Origin: SIG223 sp964442785
Lineage (GTDB): Bacteria; Bacillota_I; Bacilli_A; RFN20; DUOF01
Assembly: GCA_964442785.1 (NCBI GenBank)
Contig: CAYTZW010000001.1
Location: forward strand, 1 to 64,000
Reading direction: 5' to 3'
DNA: 64,000 bases
Positions within the stretch are counted from its first letter, which is position 1; each line of letters opens with the position of its first letter. Shown one piece after another: positions 26,344 to 35,014 of this stretch. Below the pieces are notes generated by a model, which was not told the origin of the DNA, did no database searches, and saw only the letters and a list, made by a program, of their open reading frames with translations. The translations under genes were made by a program, and so were the position numbers.

Positions 26344-26455
26344 TCCTCCTTTTAATTGGTCAAACGCGTCTGGCTAATTCGTATTTTGGAATATTAATAC
26401 CTTTACTACATAATTATTAAGACTATTTTTAATAATTTAAGGACATAAAAAAACT
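26344..26455. repeat. Leader repeat, copy 2 (5' region of the YhcG-like gene)
   Basis: About 112 bp similar to 24359-24490. It includes the ribosome site and, just upstream of it, a near-palindrome GTCAAACGCGTCTGGC centred on ACGCGT, a striking GC-rich patch. The dyad could be a protein-binding site controlling the nuclease gene. Confidence 0.7.
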
Positions 26456-26519
26456 ATAATAAGGCTTTCTACAAAATCTACATTCTTATTAATACCTACT
26501 ACTTACTTTTTACAAAATT

Positions 26520-26550
26520 GTCTTCGTTGGTACCGAGTATAACATAGAAG
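26520..26550. other. Isolated GC-richer motif in the cassette end
   Basis: A short patch reading TCTTCGTTGGTACCGAGTAT on the plus strand stands out in otherwise very AT-rich DNA, between the current spoIIE stop and the YhcG leader. It lies inside the proposed cassette near its right boundary. No function is known to me; a recombinase or regulatory site is possible. Confidence 0.3.
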
Positions 26551-26561
26551 GTTTATTTTGT

Positions 26562-27650
26562 CTATTTTAAAAAATTATTTATATAATTTGTATTTACAAT
26601 ATTTTTCATCGGCATAAACTTCACTAAAATTATACTAAAATCATCTTTAATTTTTCTTCTGGCTCTAAGAGAAATTTTTTCAACCCATTTTACTAAATCA
26701 TCTTCGTTTTTTCTTTCACTCAATTCTTCTTCAAAATTTGGATAAGATAACATAACTCCGTCAGAGCATAAAATCAAAACATCTTCTGCTAAAACCTTTT
26801 CTTTAACAAAAGAAGATTTTTCATCTTCTATTCCCATTGGTAAATTATAAGAAGAAATTTTTTTGACTTTGTTATTTCGCCATAGATAACTATTTTCTGC
26901 TCCTTTTTTATAAAAATGTAATTGGTCTTTTTCAATATCTATTACATCTAAACTTGCGAAAGCATTTTCATCATCAATTATCATCTCATTAGCGATATCA
27001 ATAGAGCTTTTTAAATTATATCCTTTTTGTAATAATTGCTTTATTTTAAAAATAATACCTTTGCTAATATTTAAAGCATTTTCCCCTTGTCCTATTCCGT
27101 CAGATAACAATAAATATTGATGATTGTCAGTTTCATAAGTATCAAAATAATCGCCATTTACTTTTTTATCCGCACTTAACTGAATTGAAACAACCTCTAA
27201 AAAATAACTTTTTTTATCTTTAAATAACAAACAATAATTATCGTAAAGCCAATCAAAAATCATTACAAAAGAAACCGCAAAAAAAGTATATGAAAATAAC
27301 AGTAAAAGATTATTTTCTTCTAATAAAAAAAGCACAAAACAAACAAAAAAGGTACTTATTAATAAAGCATAATACTCATTTTTTATTATCATTTCTATCA
27401 AATAATTAACTAGCAAATAAAAACAAAAGCATAATGAAAGCAATAAAATATTCAACCAATTTGTGAATAAGCAAAAAAAGTAAATAATTGATGTATTTAT
27501 CACTAAGGTACTTGTTTCTTTTCTTGTTCCAATGATAAACAAAGGAACCATTAAAAGCCATTGCTTATAAAAAAGCAAACAATAGACAAAAGAAAAAAGT
27601 ATCAAACTTACATTTAATACTTTACTACTATCTTTATTAGTTTTTTCCAT
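26562..27650 (-). CDS. spoIIE: Short SpoIIE-like PP2C phosphatase with altered C-terminus
   Basis: The protein has 362 residues, against about 827 for B. subtilis SpoIIE. The N-terminus (about 10-150) has five or so membrane segments. The C-terminal PP2C domain has NGDYFDTYE, LLLSDGIGQGENA, DVLILCSDGV and DDFSIILV, so the metal-binding aspartates are present. SpoIIE dephosphorylates SpoIIAA to release sigma-F in the forespore. Its place after divIC and before tilS matches Bacillus. The last 17 residues (from MPMKN) replace the ancestral ending FNEKKE seen in the ghost copy at 24275-24355, because the cassette inserted here. The central regulatory region of classical SpoIIE is missing. A general PP2C role cannot be excluded. 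Confidence 0.85.
   Translation of the reverse strand: MEKTNKDSSKVLNVSLILFSFVYCLLFYKQWLLMVPLFIIGTRKETSTLVINTSIIYFFCLFTNWLNILLLSLCFCFYLLVNYLIEMIIKNEYYALLISTFFVCFVLFLLEENNLLLLFSYTFFAVSFVMIFDWLYDNYCLLFKDKKSYFLEVVSIQLSADKKVNGDYFDTYETDNHQYLLLSDGIGQGENALNISKGIIFKIKQLLQKGYNLKSSIDIANEMIIDDENAFASLDVIDIEKDQLHFYKKGAENSYLWRNNKVKKISSYNLPMGIEDEKSSFVKEKVLAEDVLILCSDGVMLSYPNFEEELSERKNEDDLVKWVEKISLRARRKIKDDFSIILVKFMPMKNIVNTNYINNFLK
26615..26678. repeat. 64-bp att-like direct repeat, copy 2
   Basis: Lies inside the 3' end of spoIIE and encodes its final PP2C motif. It matches 24292-24355 at 63 of 64 positions. Confidence 0.85.
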
Positions 27651-27703
27651 ATTCTCACCATATCAAAATATAACACTAACAATAAGGAAAAAGATGTCGA
27701 TTT

Positions 27704-27991
27704 TTATTCACATTTATAAAAAGAATTAGAGGTTGGGTCATAGCAATAGCCTTTTTCTTGAATAATGATTTTCCAATTATGGTCTTCAATTAAAGATTGA
27801 TACATTTCATATTCTTCTAATAATTCTTTCTTTTGTTGTATCAATTCTTTATTTTCTTGCTTTGCTTTAAAATAACCATACATAGAATTAAAACTATAGA
27901 TAAAGCCAAGAGAAGCTGCAAACAAAATAACTATAGAACTAATCCTTTGAGCATTCCAAATATTTCTTTTTTCCCTTTCTACCTTTGCCAT
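27704..27991 (-). CDS. divIC: Septum formation initiator DivIC/FtsB family
   Basis: This 95-residue bitopic protein has a short cytoplasmic N-terminus, one membrane segment (about 17-37) and then a coiled coil (KQENKELIQQKKELLEEYEMY) and a short C-terminal domain with YCYDP. It works with FtsL and DivIB in septal wall synthesis. It overlaps the yabQ end by 53 bases, with its ribosome site AGGTGG inside yabQ. Position matches yabP-yabQ-divIC of Bacillus. Confidence 0.9.
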   Translation of the reverse strand: MAKVEREKRNIWNAQRISSIVILFAASLGFIYSFNSMYGYFKAKQENKELIQQKKELLEEYEMYQSLIEDHNWKIIIQEKGYCYDPTSNSFYKCE

Positions 27992-28346
27992 ATTTCCACC
28001 TCTGCTTAAAATGATTATATAGGTTTATTTTTCGATTTTCAATTTTTTTACTAATTTTTAAAATATCTTTAAAGATATAATCGTGATAAAAATAAAAATA
28101 AATGAAAATGCCAAAGCCTAAAAACAAGTATAAATACATTGAAATATAAGCATCTGTAGTAATTAAAAGAAAATAAAACCAGAAAGATGCAATAAATAAA
28201 AAAAGAAATAATGAAAAAATAAATCTTAAAATTAATTTACTTTTGACTATAAAAACATTATAAAAAAAATCCCATAAAAGACTTCCTAGAAAGCCAACAA
28301 AAAAAGAGATAAACGCGATTTGTATTTGGTCAATTAAACTTATCAT
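27939..28346 (-). CDS. yabQ: Spore cortex protein YabQ
   Basis: This 135-residue protein has about four membrane segments and a basic C-terminal tail, with the YabQ pattern QI-IAFISFFVGFLGSLLWDFFY at the start. It is needed for spore cortex formation in B. subtilis. It overlaps yabP by 4 bases and divIC by 53, a compact arrangement. Sequence is divergent, so the call rests on pattern plus context. Confidence 0.82.
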   Translation of the reverse strand: MISLIDQIQIAFISFFVGFLGSLLWDFFYNVFIVKSKLILRFIFSLFLFLFIASFWFYFLLITTDAYISMYLYLFLGFGIFIYFYFYHDYIFKDILKISKKIENRKINLYNHFKQRWKYGKGRKGKKKYLECSKD

Positions 28347-28594
28347 TTAAAAACCCTTTTCAAAAGACTTTCACTTTTATGTCCTTGATAAGTAAAAGAG
28401 TCTATCATTCCATTTATCACACACTCTTTCAAATTGTTATCAAGTTTTCCTAAAGTTAAGTTTTTTCCTTTGACTTTTAAAAAACCAAGTTCCGTATCAA
28501 TTAAAAATTCTTCGCTATCAAAACGAGATATTTTGTTTACACCTGTTAAAAAAAGAACTTTCCTATTTTCTAAAACAATTTTTTTATTATCCAT
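28343..28594 (-). CDS. yabP: Sporulation protein YabP
   Basis: The product has 83 residues from ATG 28594 (GGTGA five bases upstream; the first in-frame ATG at 28606 has no site). The YabP/YqfC fold pattern is present: L-NRK-LFLTGV-KI-RFDSEEFLIDTELGFLKVKGKNL-LGKL. YabP is made in the mother cell and needed for sporulation. It sits between rqcP and yabQ, as in Bacillus. Confidence 0.88.
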   Translation of the reverse strand: MDNKKIVLENRKVLFLTGVNKISRFDSEEFLIDTELGFLKVKGKNLTLGKLDNNLKECVINGMIDSFTYQGHKSESLLKRVFK

Positions 28595-28631
28595 AACTAT
28601 CACCATTTAATTGTATTAGAAATTTTAAAAT

Positions 28632-28868
28632 TTATTCTTTATTTTCAAACATACAATTTTTAAAAAAATCTTTAGTATCTGTACTTATAACTACACCTTT
28701 AATTTTCTTATTACCAAAAGTAATTTCGATTACATCATTAACTTTAATTTCTGTATTAGGTTTTGCTACTTTATCATTTACTAGTACCAATCCAGCATCT
28801 GCTAATTCTTTTGCAACAACTCTCCTTTTAATAATCATAGAAACTTTTAAAAATCTATCTAATCTCAT
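28632..28868 (-). CDS. rqcP: S4-domain RNA-binding protein RqcP (YabO/Hsp15-like)
   Basis: The product has 78 residues from ATG 28868, 8 bases after GAGG. The S4 domain is clear: MRLDRFLKVSMIIKRR-VAKELADAGLV-VN. RqcP helps RqcH add Ala tails on stalled 50S subunits in ribosome-associated quality control. It is the head of the rqcP-yabP-yabQ-divIC-spoIIE run. Confidence 0.93.
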   Translation of the reverse strand: MRLDRFLKVSMIIKRRVVAKELADAGLVLVNDKVAKPNTEIKVNDVIEITFGNKKIKGVVISTDTKDFFKNCMFENKE

Positions 28869-28981
28869 ATTCATACCTCAACAAAATTATAATATTTTAA
28901 TATTCTTTCAACAAGATATTTATTAATATTAGAAATTAGATGTTTTCCGTGCTATATTATTGATACTTGGAGGTGGAAAAG

Positions 28982-29953
28982 ATGAGTAAAAAAATTGTTA
29001 CTATCAAACAAGATGTTTCTGATTTAGTAATTAATACCTTTTCCGAAAAAATATCTGGTGCCGATGTTAGAAGATTTCAATATTATAGGTGGACAGGAGA
29101 AGATAATCCAACGGGTATAATTGTATTTTCCCACGGACTTGTAGAATATGGAAAAATGTATGAAGATGTGGCCAAATCCTTTATTAAAGCAGGATTTGCT
29201 GTTTATGCAATAGACCATATAGGACACGGAAATACCGTTAAATCAAGTAAATCTTCTGCTAACTGGGAAAAGAAATCATTTACAAAATGTTCTTATAATC
29301 TGCACGTTTTAATTACCAAAGCCCAAACAGATTATCCAAATATTCCAACATTCGTAATTGGAAATGATGTAGGTTATCTAATTGCCTTTAAAATGTTAGC
29401 CAAATTTCAAACTTCTATCACAGGTTTAGTTTGTTCTGGAGTACACGGAAGTATTGATTCTTTAAGGTGGTTAAGATTTAGAGCTACCATTGAAAGAATG
29501 TTACATTTCAATGAAAAGAAATCAAATCATATGGCAAATATAATCAATAGAAAATATAATAGGTGGAATTTATTTGGTTATAATCAATATGATTGGATAA
29601 CTTCTGATGAAAATATGATTAATAAACTTCAAAATGATAAAAAATGTAATTTTGTATACACTGTCGACTTTTATTATTTCTATTTCAAATCAATTTTAAA
29701 ATTCTATCGTAAGAAAAAATTAAAAGAAGTTAACAAAAAGACACCAATTCTTTTAGTAGGTGGAAGTGCTGATGCTGTCAATAAATTTGGAAAAGGCGTT
29801 TTAGCATATAGTTCTTATTTAAAATCATTTGGTTTCAAAAATGTCAAAAAACAAATATATGAAGGTTCACGACATTATTTATTTTTAGATAGTGCTAAAT
29901 ACAATTTAATCAATGATATTATTCATTGGACTAATGACATAAATAAAAAATAA
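28982..29953 (+). CDS. Alpha/beta hydrolase (monoacylglycerol-lipase-like) with Asp at the nucleophile position
   Basis: The product has 323 residues from ATG 28982, 5 bases after GGAGGTGG. The fold of the lysophospholipase/monoacylglycerol lipase group is clear: YYRWTGEDNPTGIIVFSHGLVEY (oxyanion loop), FAVYAIDHIGHGNT, then strand and elbow FVIGNDVGYLIAFKML. The elbow is normally GHSMG; here it is GNDVG, with Asp in place of Ser. The acid (GGSADAV) and the His (GSRHYLFLD) remain. Asp nucleophiles occur in haloalkane dehalogenases and epoxide hydrolases, so it may have a changed reaction or be inactive. No signal peptide. It is head-on to replication between rqcP and mfd. Confidence 0.85.
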   Translation: MSKKIVTIKQDVSDLVINTFSEKISGADVRRFQYYRWTGEDNPTGIIVFSHGLVEYGKMYEDVAKSFIKAGFAVYAIDHIGHGNTVKSSKSSANWEKKSFTKCSYNLHVLITKAQTDYPNIPTFVIGNDVGYLIAFKMLAKFQTSITGLVCSGVHGSIDSLRWLRFRATIERMLHFNEKKSNHMANIINRKYNRWNLFGYNQYDWITSDENMINKLQNDKKCNFVYTVDFYYFYFKSILKFYRKKKLKEVNKKTPILLVGGSADAVNKFGKGVLAYSSYLKSFGFKNVKKQIYEGSRHYLFLDSAKYNLINDIIHWTNDINKK

Positions 29954-29955
29954 TC

Positions 29956-29989
29956 AAAAAGAGCAATTCACAATGAATTGCCTTTTTAT
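29956..29989. terminator. Bidirectional terminator between the hydrolase and mfd
   Basis: GCAATTCA (29963-29970) and TGAATTGC (29974-29981) form an 8-bp stem with a 3-base loop, flanked by A and T runs on both sides, so it can serve both convergent genes. Confidence 0.9.
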
Positions 29990-32900
29990 ATTATCTTAAT
30001 CTTTTTTTCTAATTTACTAATTTGTTCTAAAAGAAGACTTAATTTTTTACTCCAGTCATCTTTCTTTAAAATCCTTATTCTTATTTTTTCTTGTCGAAAA
30101 CTTAAATTAATATTAACACTATCTATGTTGTTTACTATGTCAAATAAATCAATGCCAATTCCATTAATCTTAGAAAAGTTTTCTGATAAAATAACATCAA
30201 TATAATCCTTATTTTCATTAATGTTATCAAAACAATCTTCCATTGATAATAAATCAATTTTTTTCTTTTCTAAAAGTAACATTACAGGTCTAATAATTTT
30301 TCCATAGTTATCTTTTATTTTTGTTTCTAGTTCAAATAGACTTTCTAAAGTTTTTACTTTTTCAATATCTTTATATATTTCAAACTTATTAGCATCTTCA
30401 CTAGCAAATTCAATCGGAACATAACTATCAAGTTGCAATACTGGTGGCGTTTTAACCACTTTTTTATTTTCTTTTTTGTCTGTTGATTTTTCTTTGATTG
30501 TTTCTTCTAATAAAGACATATACATATCAATACCAACATCATCAATGAAACCCGCTTGTTCTGCTCCTAAAATATCTCCTGCTCCTCTAATTGATAAATC
30601 TCTTAAAGCAATCTTATATCCACTTCCAAGTTCGGTAAATTCTTTAATAGCTTTTAATCTTTTAGAAGCTAATTCAGATAATTGTTTTTTTGGTCGATAC
30701 AAAAGGTAAGCATACGCTATTCTATCACTTCTACCTACTCTACCTTTTATTTGATAAAGTTGTGATAATCCAAAGCAATCAGCATCATCAACTATAACGG
30801 TATTTGCATTAGGAATATCAATACCGGATTCTATAATTGTCGTACAAACCAAAACGTTGATTTCATTATTATAAAAACTTAGCATAATATCTTCTAGTTC
30901 TTCTTTATTCATTTTACCATGTCCTACTCCAACTTTAGCATTTGGGATTTCCTTTGATAATTTTGAAGCTAGTCCATATATATCACTTGTTTTATTATGT
31001 AAAAAGAAAACTTGACCATTTCTTCCTAATTCTCTTTCAATTATTTCTTTAATAACTTTATCATTTTTTTCAATAATATAAGTTTGTACTGGTAATCTAT
31101 CATTTGGAGGTGTTTGAATTTGAGACATTCCCCTGATACCTACTAAAGCCATTTGCAAAGTTCTTGGAATTGGAGTTGCGGACAAAGTTAAAACATCAAC
31201 ATTTGTTTTCATTTCTTTGATTTTTTCTTTATGTTCTACTCCAAATCTTTGTTCTTCATCGACTATTAAAAGTCCTAAATCTTTGAATTTAAAATCACTT
31301 GATAATAATCTATGAGTTCCGATCACAAAATTAACATTTCCTTTTTTTAAATCCTCGATTATTTTATTTTGTTTTTGTGTAGGCACTAATCTACTTACAA
31401 GTTCAATACGAACTGAAAAATTTTGAAATCTTTCTAAAGCTTTATAATAATGTTGTCTTGCTAAAATAGTCGTCGGACATATCATAACAACTTGCTTGCC
31501 GTCTTTTATGGCTTTAAATGCTGCTCTAAAAGCAATTTCTGTTTTACCAAATCCAACATCACCACAGACAAGTCTATCCATAGGATATGGTTTTTCCATA
31601 TCATTTTTCACTTCTTTTATAGTCTTTTCTTGGTCAAGAGTTAAAGCATAAGGAAAATCATTATCAAAACTTCTTTCTAATTCATCTTCACAAGAAAAAG
31701 CATACCCGATACTTTTAGTTCTTTCTTGATATAATTCCAAAAGTCTATCCGCAATATCACTAACTCTTTTCTTAATTCTTTCTTTCGTTTTTTGCCATTC
31801 AGTAGAATTCATAGAATTTAATTTAGGAGTTTTACCTTCTTGTCCTACATATTTTTTTACTAGTTTAAATTGTTCTAAAGGTACATATAAATTAGAATTT
31901 CCACGATAAACAATATGTAAATAATCACGATGAATATCATCTATTTTCATTGTCTTTATTCCAATGTATTGACCAATTCCGTGTTCTTCGTGAACAACAT
32001 AATCATAAGGATTTAATTCAGAAACCGAAGACAAAGCCACGGCACTTTTAAATCTATTGTATAATTTAGTACTTCTCTTTTTAGTGTTAAACAATTCATT
32101 TTGAGTTAAAAAAACTTTTTTCTCGAAAACAAATTCAAATCCTTCATTAAAATCTTTTTTGATAAAATGTATTTTTTTCTCTTTATCTAGTAAATTCTCC
32201 GCTAACCAAAGTTTTACATTTTCAATTTGATTTTCATTACATAAACAAATATAAATATCATTATCATCTAAAATATATTTAGTGATTAAAGCAGCAAATA
32301 ATTTAGAATTACCATTACTAGAAGTTACTTCTCTTACTAAAAACTCAATATCTTTTTCATCTTCTTTTAAATCATTAACATAAATCTTATTTTTAGCTTT
32401 AGATAAAACATAAGACAAATCTAAATTAACTTTTAAATTCGATAAAAACTCTAAATTTTCACTAGTTTCTAATAAAAAATCATTATTTTCTTCTAATAGT
32501 AAATGATAATTACTTTTAATACCTTCATAAGAACAAATAAAACTTAGGTCAGGATTAAAATATTCAACAATAGAAACACTATCAGGATTTAACAAATCAT
32601 AATAACGATAAAAACTATTGTTATATTCTCCATTTTTTATAGCTTCAATATTATTATTTACATTATTGATTAAAGCTTCTTTTTCTTCCAAAGAAGTTAA
32701 TAATTTAGTTTGTTTAACAAGTTCTTTGTTAATTCTTTCAATACCTTGTTGAAGATAACTTTCATTCAAAACTAAATCTGAAGCAGGTAAAATAGAAATA
32801 CTATCCACTAACTCGATTGTCTTTTGTTCATTAACATCAAAAAAACGAATACTTTCAATCTCATCACCAAAAAATTCTATTCTAATTGGATTATTATAAT

Positions 32901-33435
32901 TAATAGAAAAAACATCAACGATAGAACCACGATAAGCATATTCTAAACTTTGTTCAACTTTCAAATTCTTTCGATATCCTAAACTATTTAATTTTTTTGT
33001 TAAATAACTAATTTCTATTTCTTGCCCTACTTTTAAATTCAAAAAGTTTTCTTCAAATAATGACTTAGAAGGTAACTCTCTTAAAATTCCTTGAGTATAG
33101 GTTACTAACACAACAGGTTTATTTTCTAATAAAGAAGCTAAAATAAAAATTCTTTGAACGGACATTTCAGGAGAAGATGCAATACTTTCAATTCTTAAAG
33201 ACTCATCAACATTAAATAAAATTGTGTTTTCTTCCCCGATTAACAAAGATAAAGAAGCACTAAATTGTTGAGCTTGATAGGCATTAGGTAAAACCACTAA
33301 AATCTTTTCTTTATTACTAAAAAAAGATGCAGCTACCAATAAAGCTTGTTGCATAATTCCATCACAAACAACCCTTTTAGTTATCTTCATTTTTTTAATA
33401 ACATCATTTTTTATTAAAATATCTTCTAATATCAT
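29986..33435 (-). CDS. mfd: Transcription-repair coupling factor Mfd
   Basis: This 1149-residue protein has UvrB-like N-terminal modules, an RNA-polymerase-interaction domain (NPYDYVVHEEHGIGQYIGIK near 500), and a RecG-like helicase with Walker A GDVGFGKTE, DEEQ box and motif VI region QIKGRVGRSD. It ends in the C-terminal TRCF domain. It removes stalled RNA polymerase at lesions and recruits UvrA. It lies 2 bases after pth, the same pth-mfd order as Bacillus. Confidence 0.98.
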   Translation of the reverse strand: MILEDILIKNDVIKKMKITKRVVCDGIMQQALLVAASFFSNKEKILVVLPNAYQAQQFSASLSLLIGEENTILFNVDESLRIESIASSPEMSVQRIFILASLLENKPVVLVTYTQGILRELPSKSLFEENFLNLKVGQEIEISYLTKKLNSLGYRKNLKVEQSLEYAYRGSIVDVFSINYNNPIRIEFFGDEIESIRFFDVNEQKTIELVDSISILPASDLVLNESYLQQGIERINKELVKQTKLLTSLEEKEALINNVNNNIEAIKNGEYNNSFYRYYDLLNPDSVSIVEYFNPDLSFICSYEGIKSNYHLLLEENNDFLLETSENLEFLSNLKVNLDLSYVLSKAKNKIYVNDLKEDEKDIEFLVREVTSSNGNSKLFAALITKYILDDNDIYICLCNENQIENVKLWLAENLLDKEKKIHFIKKDFNEGFEFVFEKKVFLTQNELFNTKKRSTKLYNRFKSAVALSSVSELNPYDYVVHEEHGIGQYIGIKTMKIDDIHRDYLHIVYRGNSNLYVPLEQFKLVKKYVGQEGKTPKLNSMNSTEWQKTKERIKKRVSDIADRLLELYQERTKSIGYAFSCEDELERSFDNDFPYALTLDQEKTIKEVKNDMEKPYPMDRLVCGDVGFGKTEIAFRAAFKAIKDGKQVVMICPTTILARQHYYKALERFQNFSVRIELVSRLVPTQKQNKIIEDLKKGNVNFVIGTHRLLSSDFKFKDLGLLIVDEEQRFGVEHKEKIKEMKTNVDVLTLSATPIPRTLQMALVGIRGMSQIQTPPNDRLPVQTYIIEKNDKVIKEIIERELGRNGQVFFLHNKTSDIYGLASKLSKEIPNAKVGVGHGKMNKEELEDIMLSFYNNEINVLVCTTIIESGIDIPNANTVIVDDADCFGLSQLYQIKGRVGRSDRIAYAYLLYRPKKQLSELASKRLKAIKEFTELGSGYKIALRDLSIRGAGDILGAEQAGFIDDVGIDMYMSLLEETIKEKSTDKKENKKVVKTPPVLQLDSYVPIEFASEDANKFEIYKDIEKVKTLESLFELETKIKDNYGKIIRPVMLLLEKKKIDLLSMEDCFDNINENKDYIDVILSENFSKINGIGIDLFDIVNNIDSVNINLSFRQEKIRIRILKKDDWSKKLSLLLEQISKLEKKIKII

Positions 33436-33437
33436 TT

Positions 33438-33983
33438 TTACTTCCTCTTATTATGTAAAGTCATTACTTTATTAAAAGACATCGTTAAACTATCTTGGAT
33501 AATTAAAGCAGTTTCATTAATCATTTCCTTTATTTTTTCACTTTCTTCTTCTTTAAAGTTACCTAAAACGTGATTAATGGTATTTACACCTTTATCAATA
33601 CCAATTCTCACTCTTTTAAAATTCTCACTACCTAATTCTTGAATAATGCTTTTTAAGCCATTATGACCACCAGAACTTCCTTTTTCTCTAATTTTTAAAG
33701 TTCCTACAGGCAAATCTAAATCATCGTGAATAACAATTATATCTTCAATATCTATTTTAAAAAAATTAACTAATTTAGAAACAGCAATACCTGATAAATT
33801 CATAAAAGTTTGAGGCTTAGCAATAATAAAATCTTTACCTTTATAGTATTCACTCGATAAACCTTTTTTATCAAAAGACAAATTATTTTGCATCATAAAA
33901 TAATCGACACACATAAAACCTATATTGTGTCTAGTATTTTCATATTCTTTCCCAGGATTACCTAAACCTACAATCAGTTTCAT
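33438..33983 (-). CDS. pth: Peptidyl-tRNA hydrolase
   Basis: The product has 181 residues from ATG 33983, preceded by GGGAAGTG; the TTG at 33998 overlaps that site. GLGNPGKEYENTRHNIGF carries the catalytic His, and LDLPVGTLKIREKGSSGGHNGLKSI carries the second conserved block. It frees tRNA from dropped-off peptidyl-tRNA. Confidence 0.97.
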   Translation of the reverse strand: MKLIVGLGNPGKEYENTRHNIGFMCVDYFMMQNNLSFDKKGLSSEYYKGKDFIIAKPQTFMNLSGIAVSKLVNFFKIDIEDIIVIHDDLDLPVGTLKIREKGSSGGHNGLKSIIQELGSENFKRVRIGIDKGVNTINHVLGNFKEEESEKIKEMINETALIIQDSLTMSFNKVMTLHNKRK

Positions 33984-34032
33984 CTTTTCACTTCCCAACT
34001 AAAATTATACTTTATTTACATTTGAGAGAAAA

Positions 34033-34057
34033 GAAAAAAGATTTGTTTCCAAATCTT
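34033..34057 (-). terminator. Terminator after the 294-residue gene
   Basis: AGATTTG (34039-34045) pairs with CAAATCT (34050-34056), then T6 on the minus strand. It overlaps the stop codon of the gene. Confidence 0.85.
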
Positions 34058-34940
34058 ATTTATCTTTAATAATTTCCTCTTTTTGCATTTCTTTACTAAT
34101 TTCACTTAATCGCTTATCAATCTTTGCTCCAAAATGCAAATCCTTAATAATATTAGAATAGCCATATACTAAATTAGGCATAAACTTATTTGCTAAGGTT
34201 GCAATATCTAAAGGAGTTAAATTCCATCTTCTTTCTATTAAATCGAAGATATCATAAGTTTGAGATTTTTCAGTCTTATATAAAATCCATTTCAATTCAT
34301 TGATATTCTCATCATCACTTGCTAAATCTTCTAGTAATAATTCAATATAATATCTTAAAGCATCTAAAGCCATATTATCTAATTTTTGGTATCTTCTAGC
34401 AACTTCACTAACCCCTACCAAACTTTTAGCACAACTTGCTAAAATTTTCTTTTTATAAATCACATAATGCCTATCTGCAACATATTTATTACTTGGTTCT
34501 AAATTAATAGCAACCTTAATCATATTAATTAATTCAATTATCTTATAATCAAAGGAAAATTCTAAAGTTTCTTCTTCTGTTGTATATAAATTAAGGTCAA
34601 CAACGTGAGTTAACTTACTTAAAACATACTCCTTAAAAGAATCTAATGAACTTAAATTCAAAAGTCGATGTTGATTTAAACTAATATAACCTTTTTGAAA
34701 AATATTAATATATTCAGAATCTTTTAAATTCTTAATAGAGTTTTCAATTCTTTTAATCCTATAAATAGATGCTGCATATCCAATATGTTTATTTTCAAAA
34801 TCATTTTCCGTATTACAAAGGGTTAAAAATTCATTTTCACTATCTTCTAATAGTACTTTTTGATAAATAACTAATTGTTTTAAATCCTTTAAAATTTCCA
34901 AATACATATTGGTGGTTCTTGTATAAATTTTAGATTCCAT
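34056..34940 (-). CDS. Uncharacterised helical cytoplasmic protein
   Basis: This 294-residue protein is predicted almost all helical, with no signal, membrane segment or cofactor motif. Recognisable but unassigned blocks are ENKHIGYAASIYRIKRIENSI, EVARRYQKLDNMALDALRYYIELL and RWNLTPLDIATLANKFMPNL. I do not know the family. It lies between yabG and pth on the sporulation side of the arm, has its own upstream region of about 90 bp with a perfect DnaA box at 35015-35023, and has a good terminator. Confidence 0.7.
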   Translation of the reverse strand: MESKIYTRTTNMYLEILKDLKQLVIYQKVLLEDSENEFLTLCNTENDFENKHIGYAASIYRIKRIENSIKNLKDSEYINIFQKGYISLNQHRLLNLSSLDSFKEYVLSKLTHVVDLNLYTTEEETLEFSFDYKIIELINMIKVAINLEPSNKYVADRHYVIYKKKILASCAKSLVGVSEVARRYQKLDNMALDALRYYIELLLEDLASDDENINELKWILYKTEKSQTYDIFDLIERRWNLTPLDIATLANKFMPNLVYGYSNIIKDLHFGAKIDKRLSEISKEMQKEEIIKDK

Positions 34941-35014
34941 AAATACACCCGCCTTTTATTTATCACTAGTTAGATTATACCAATTTTTTTATCTCTTTTG
35001 TGAAAATAAATTAC

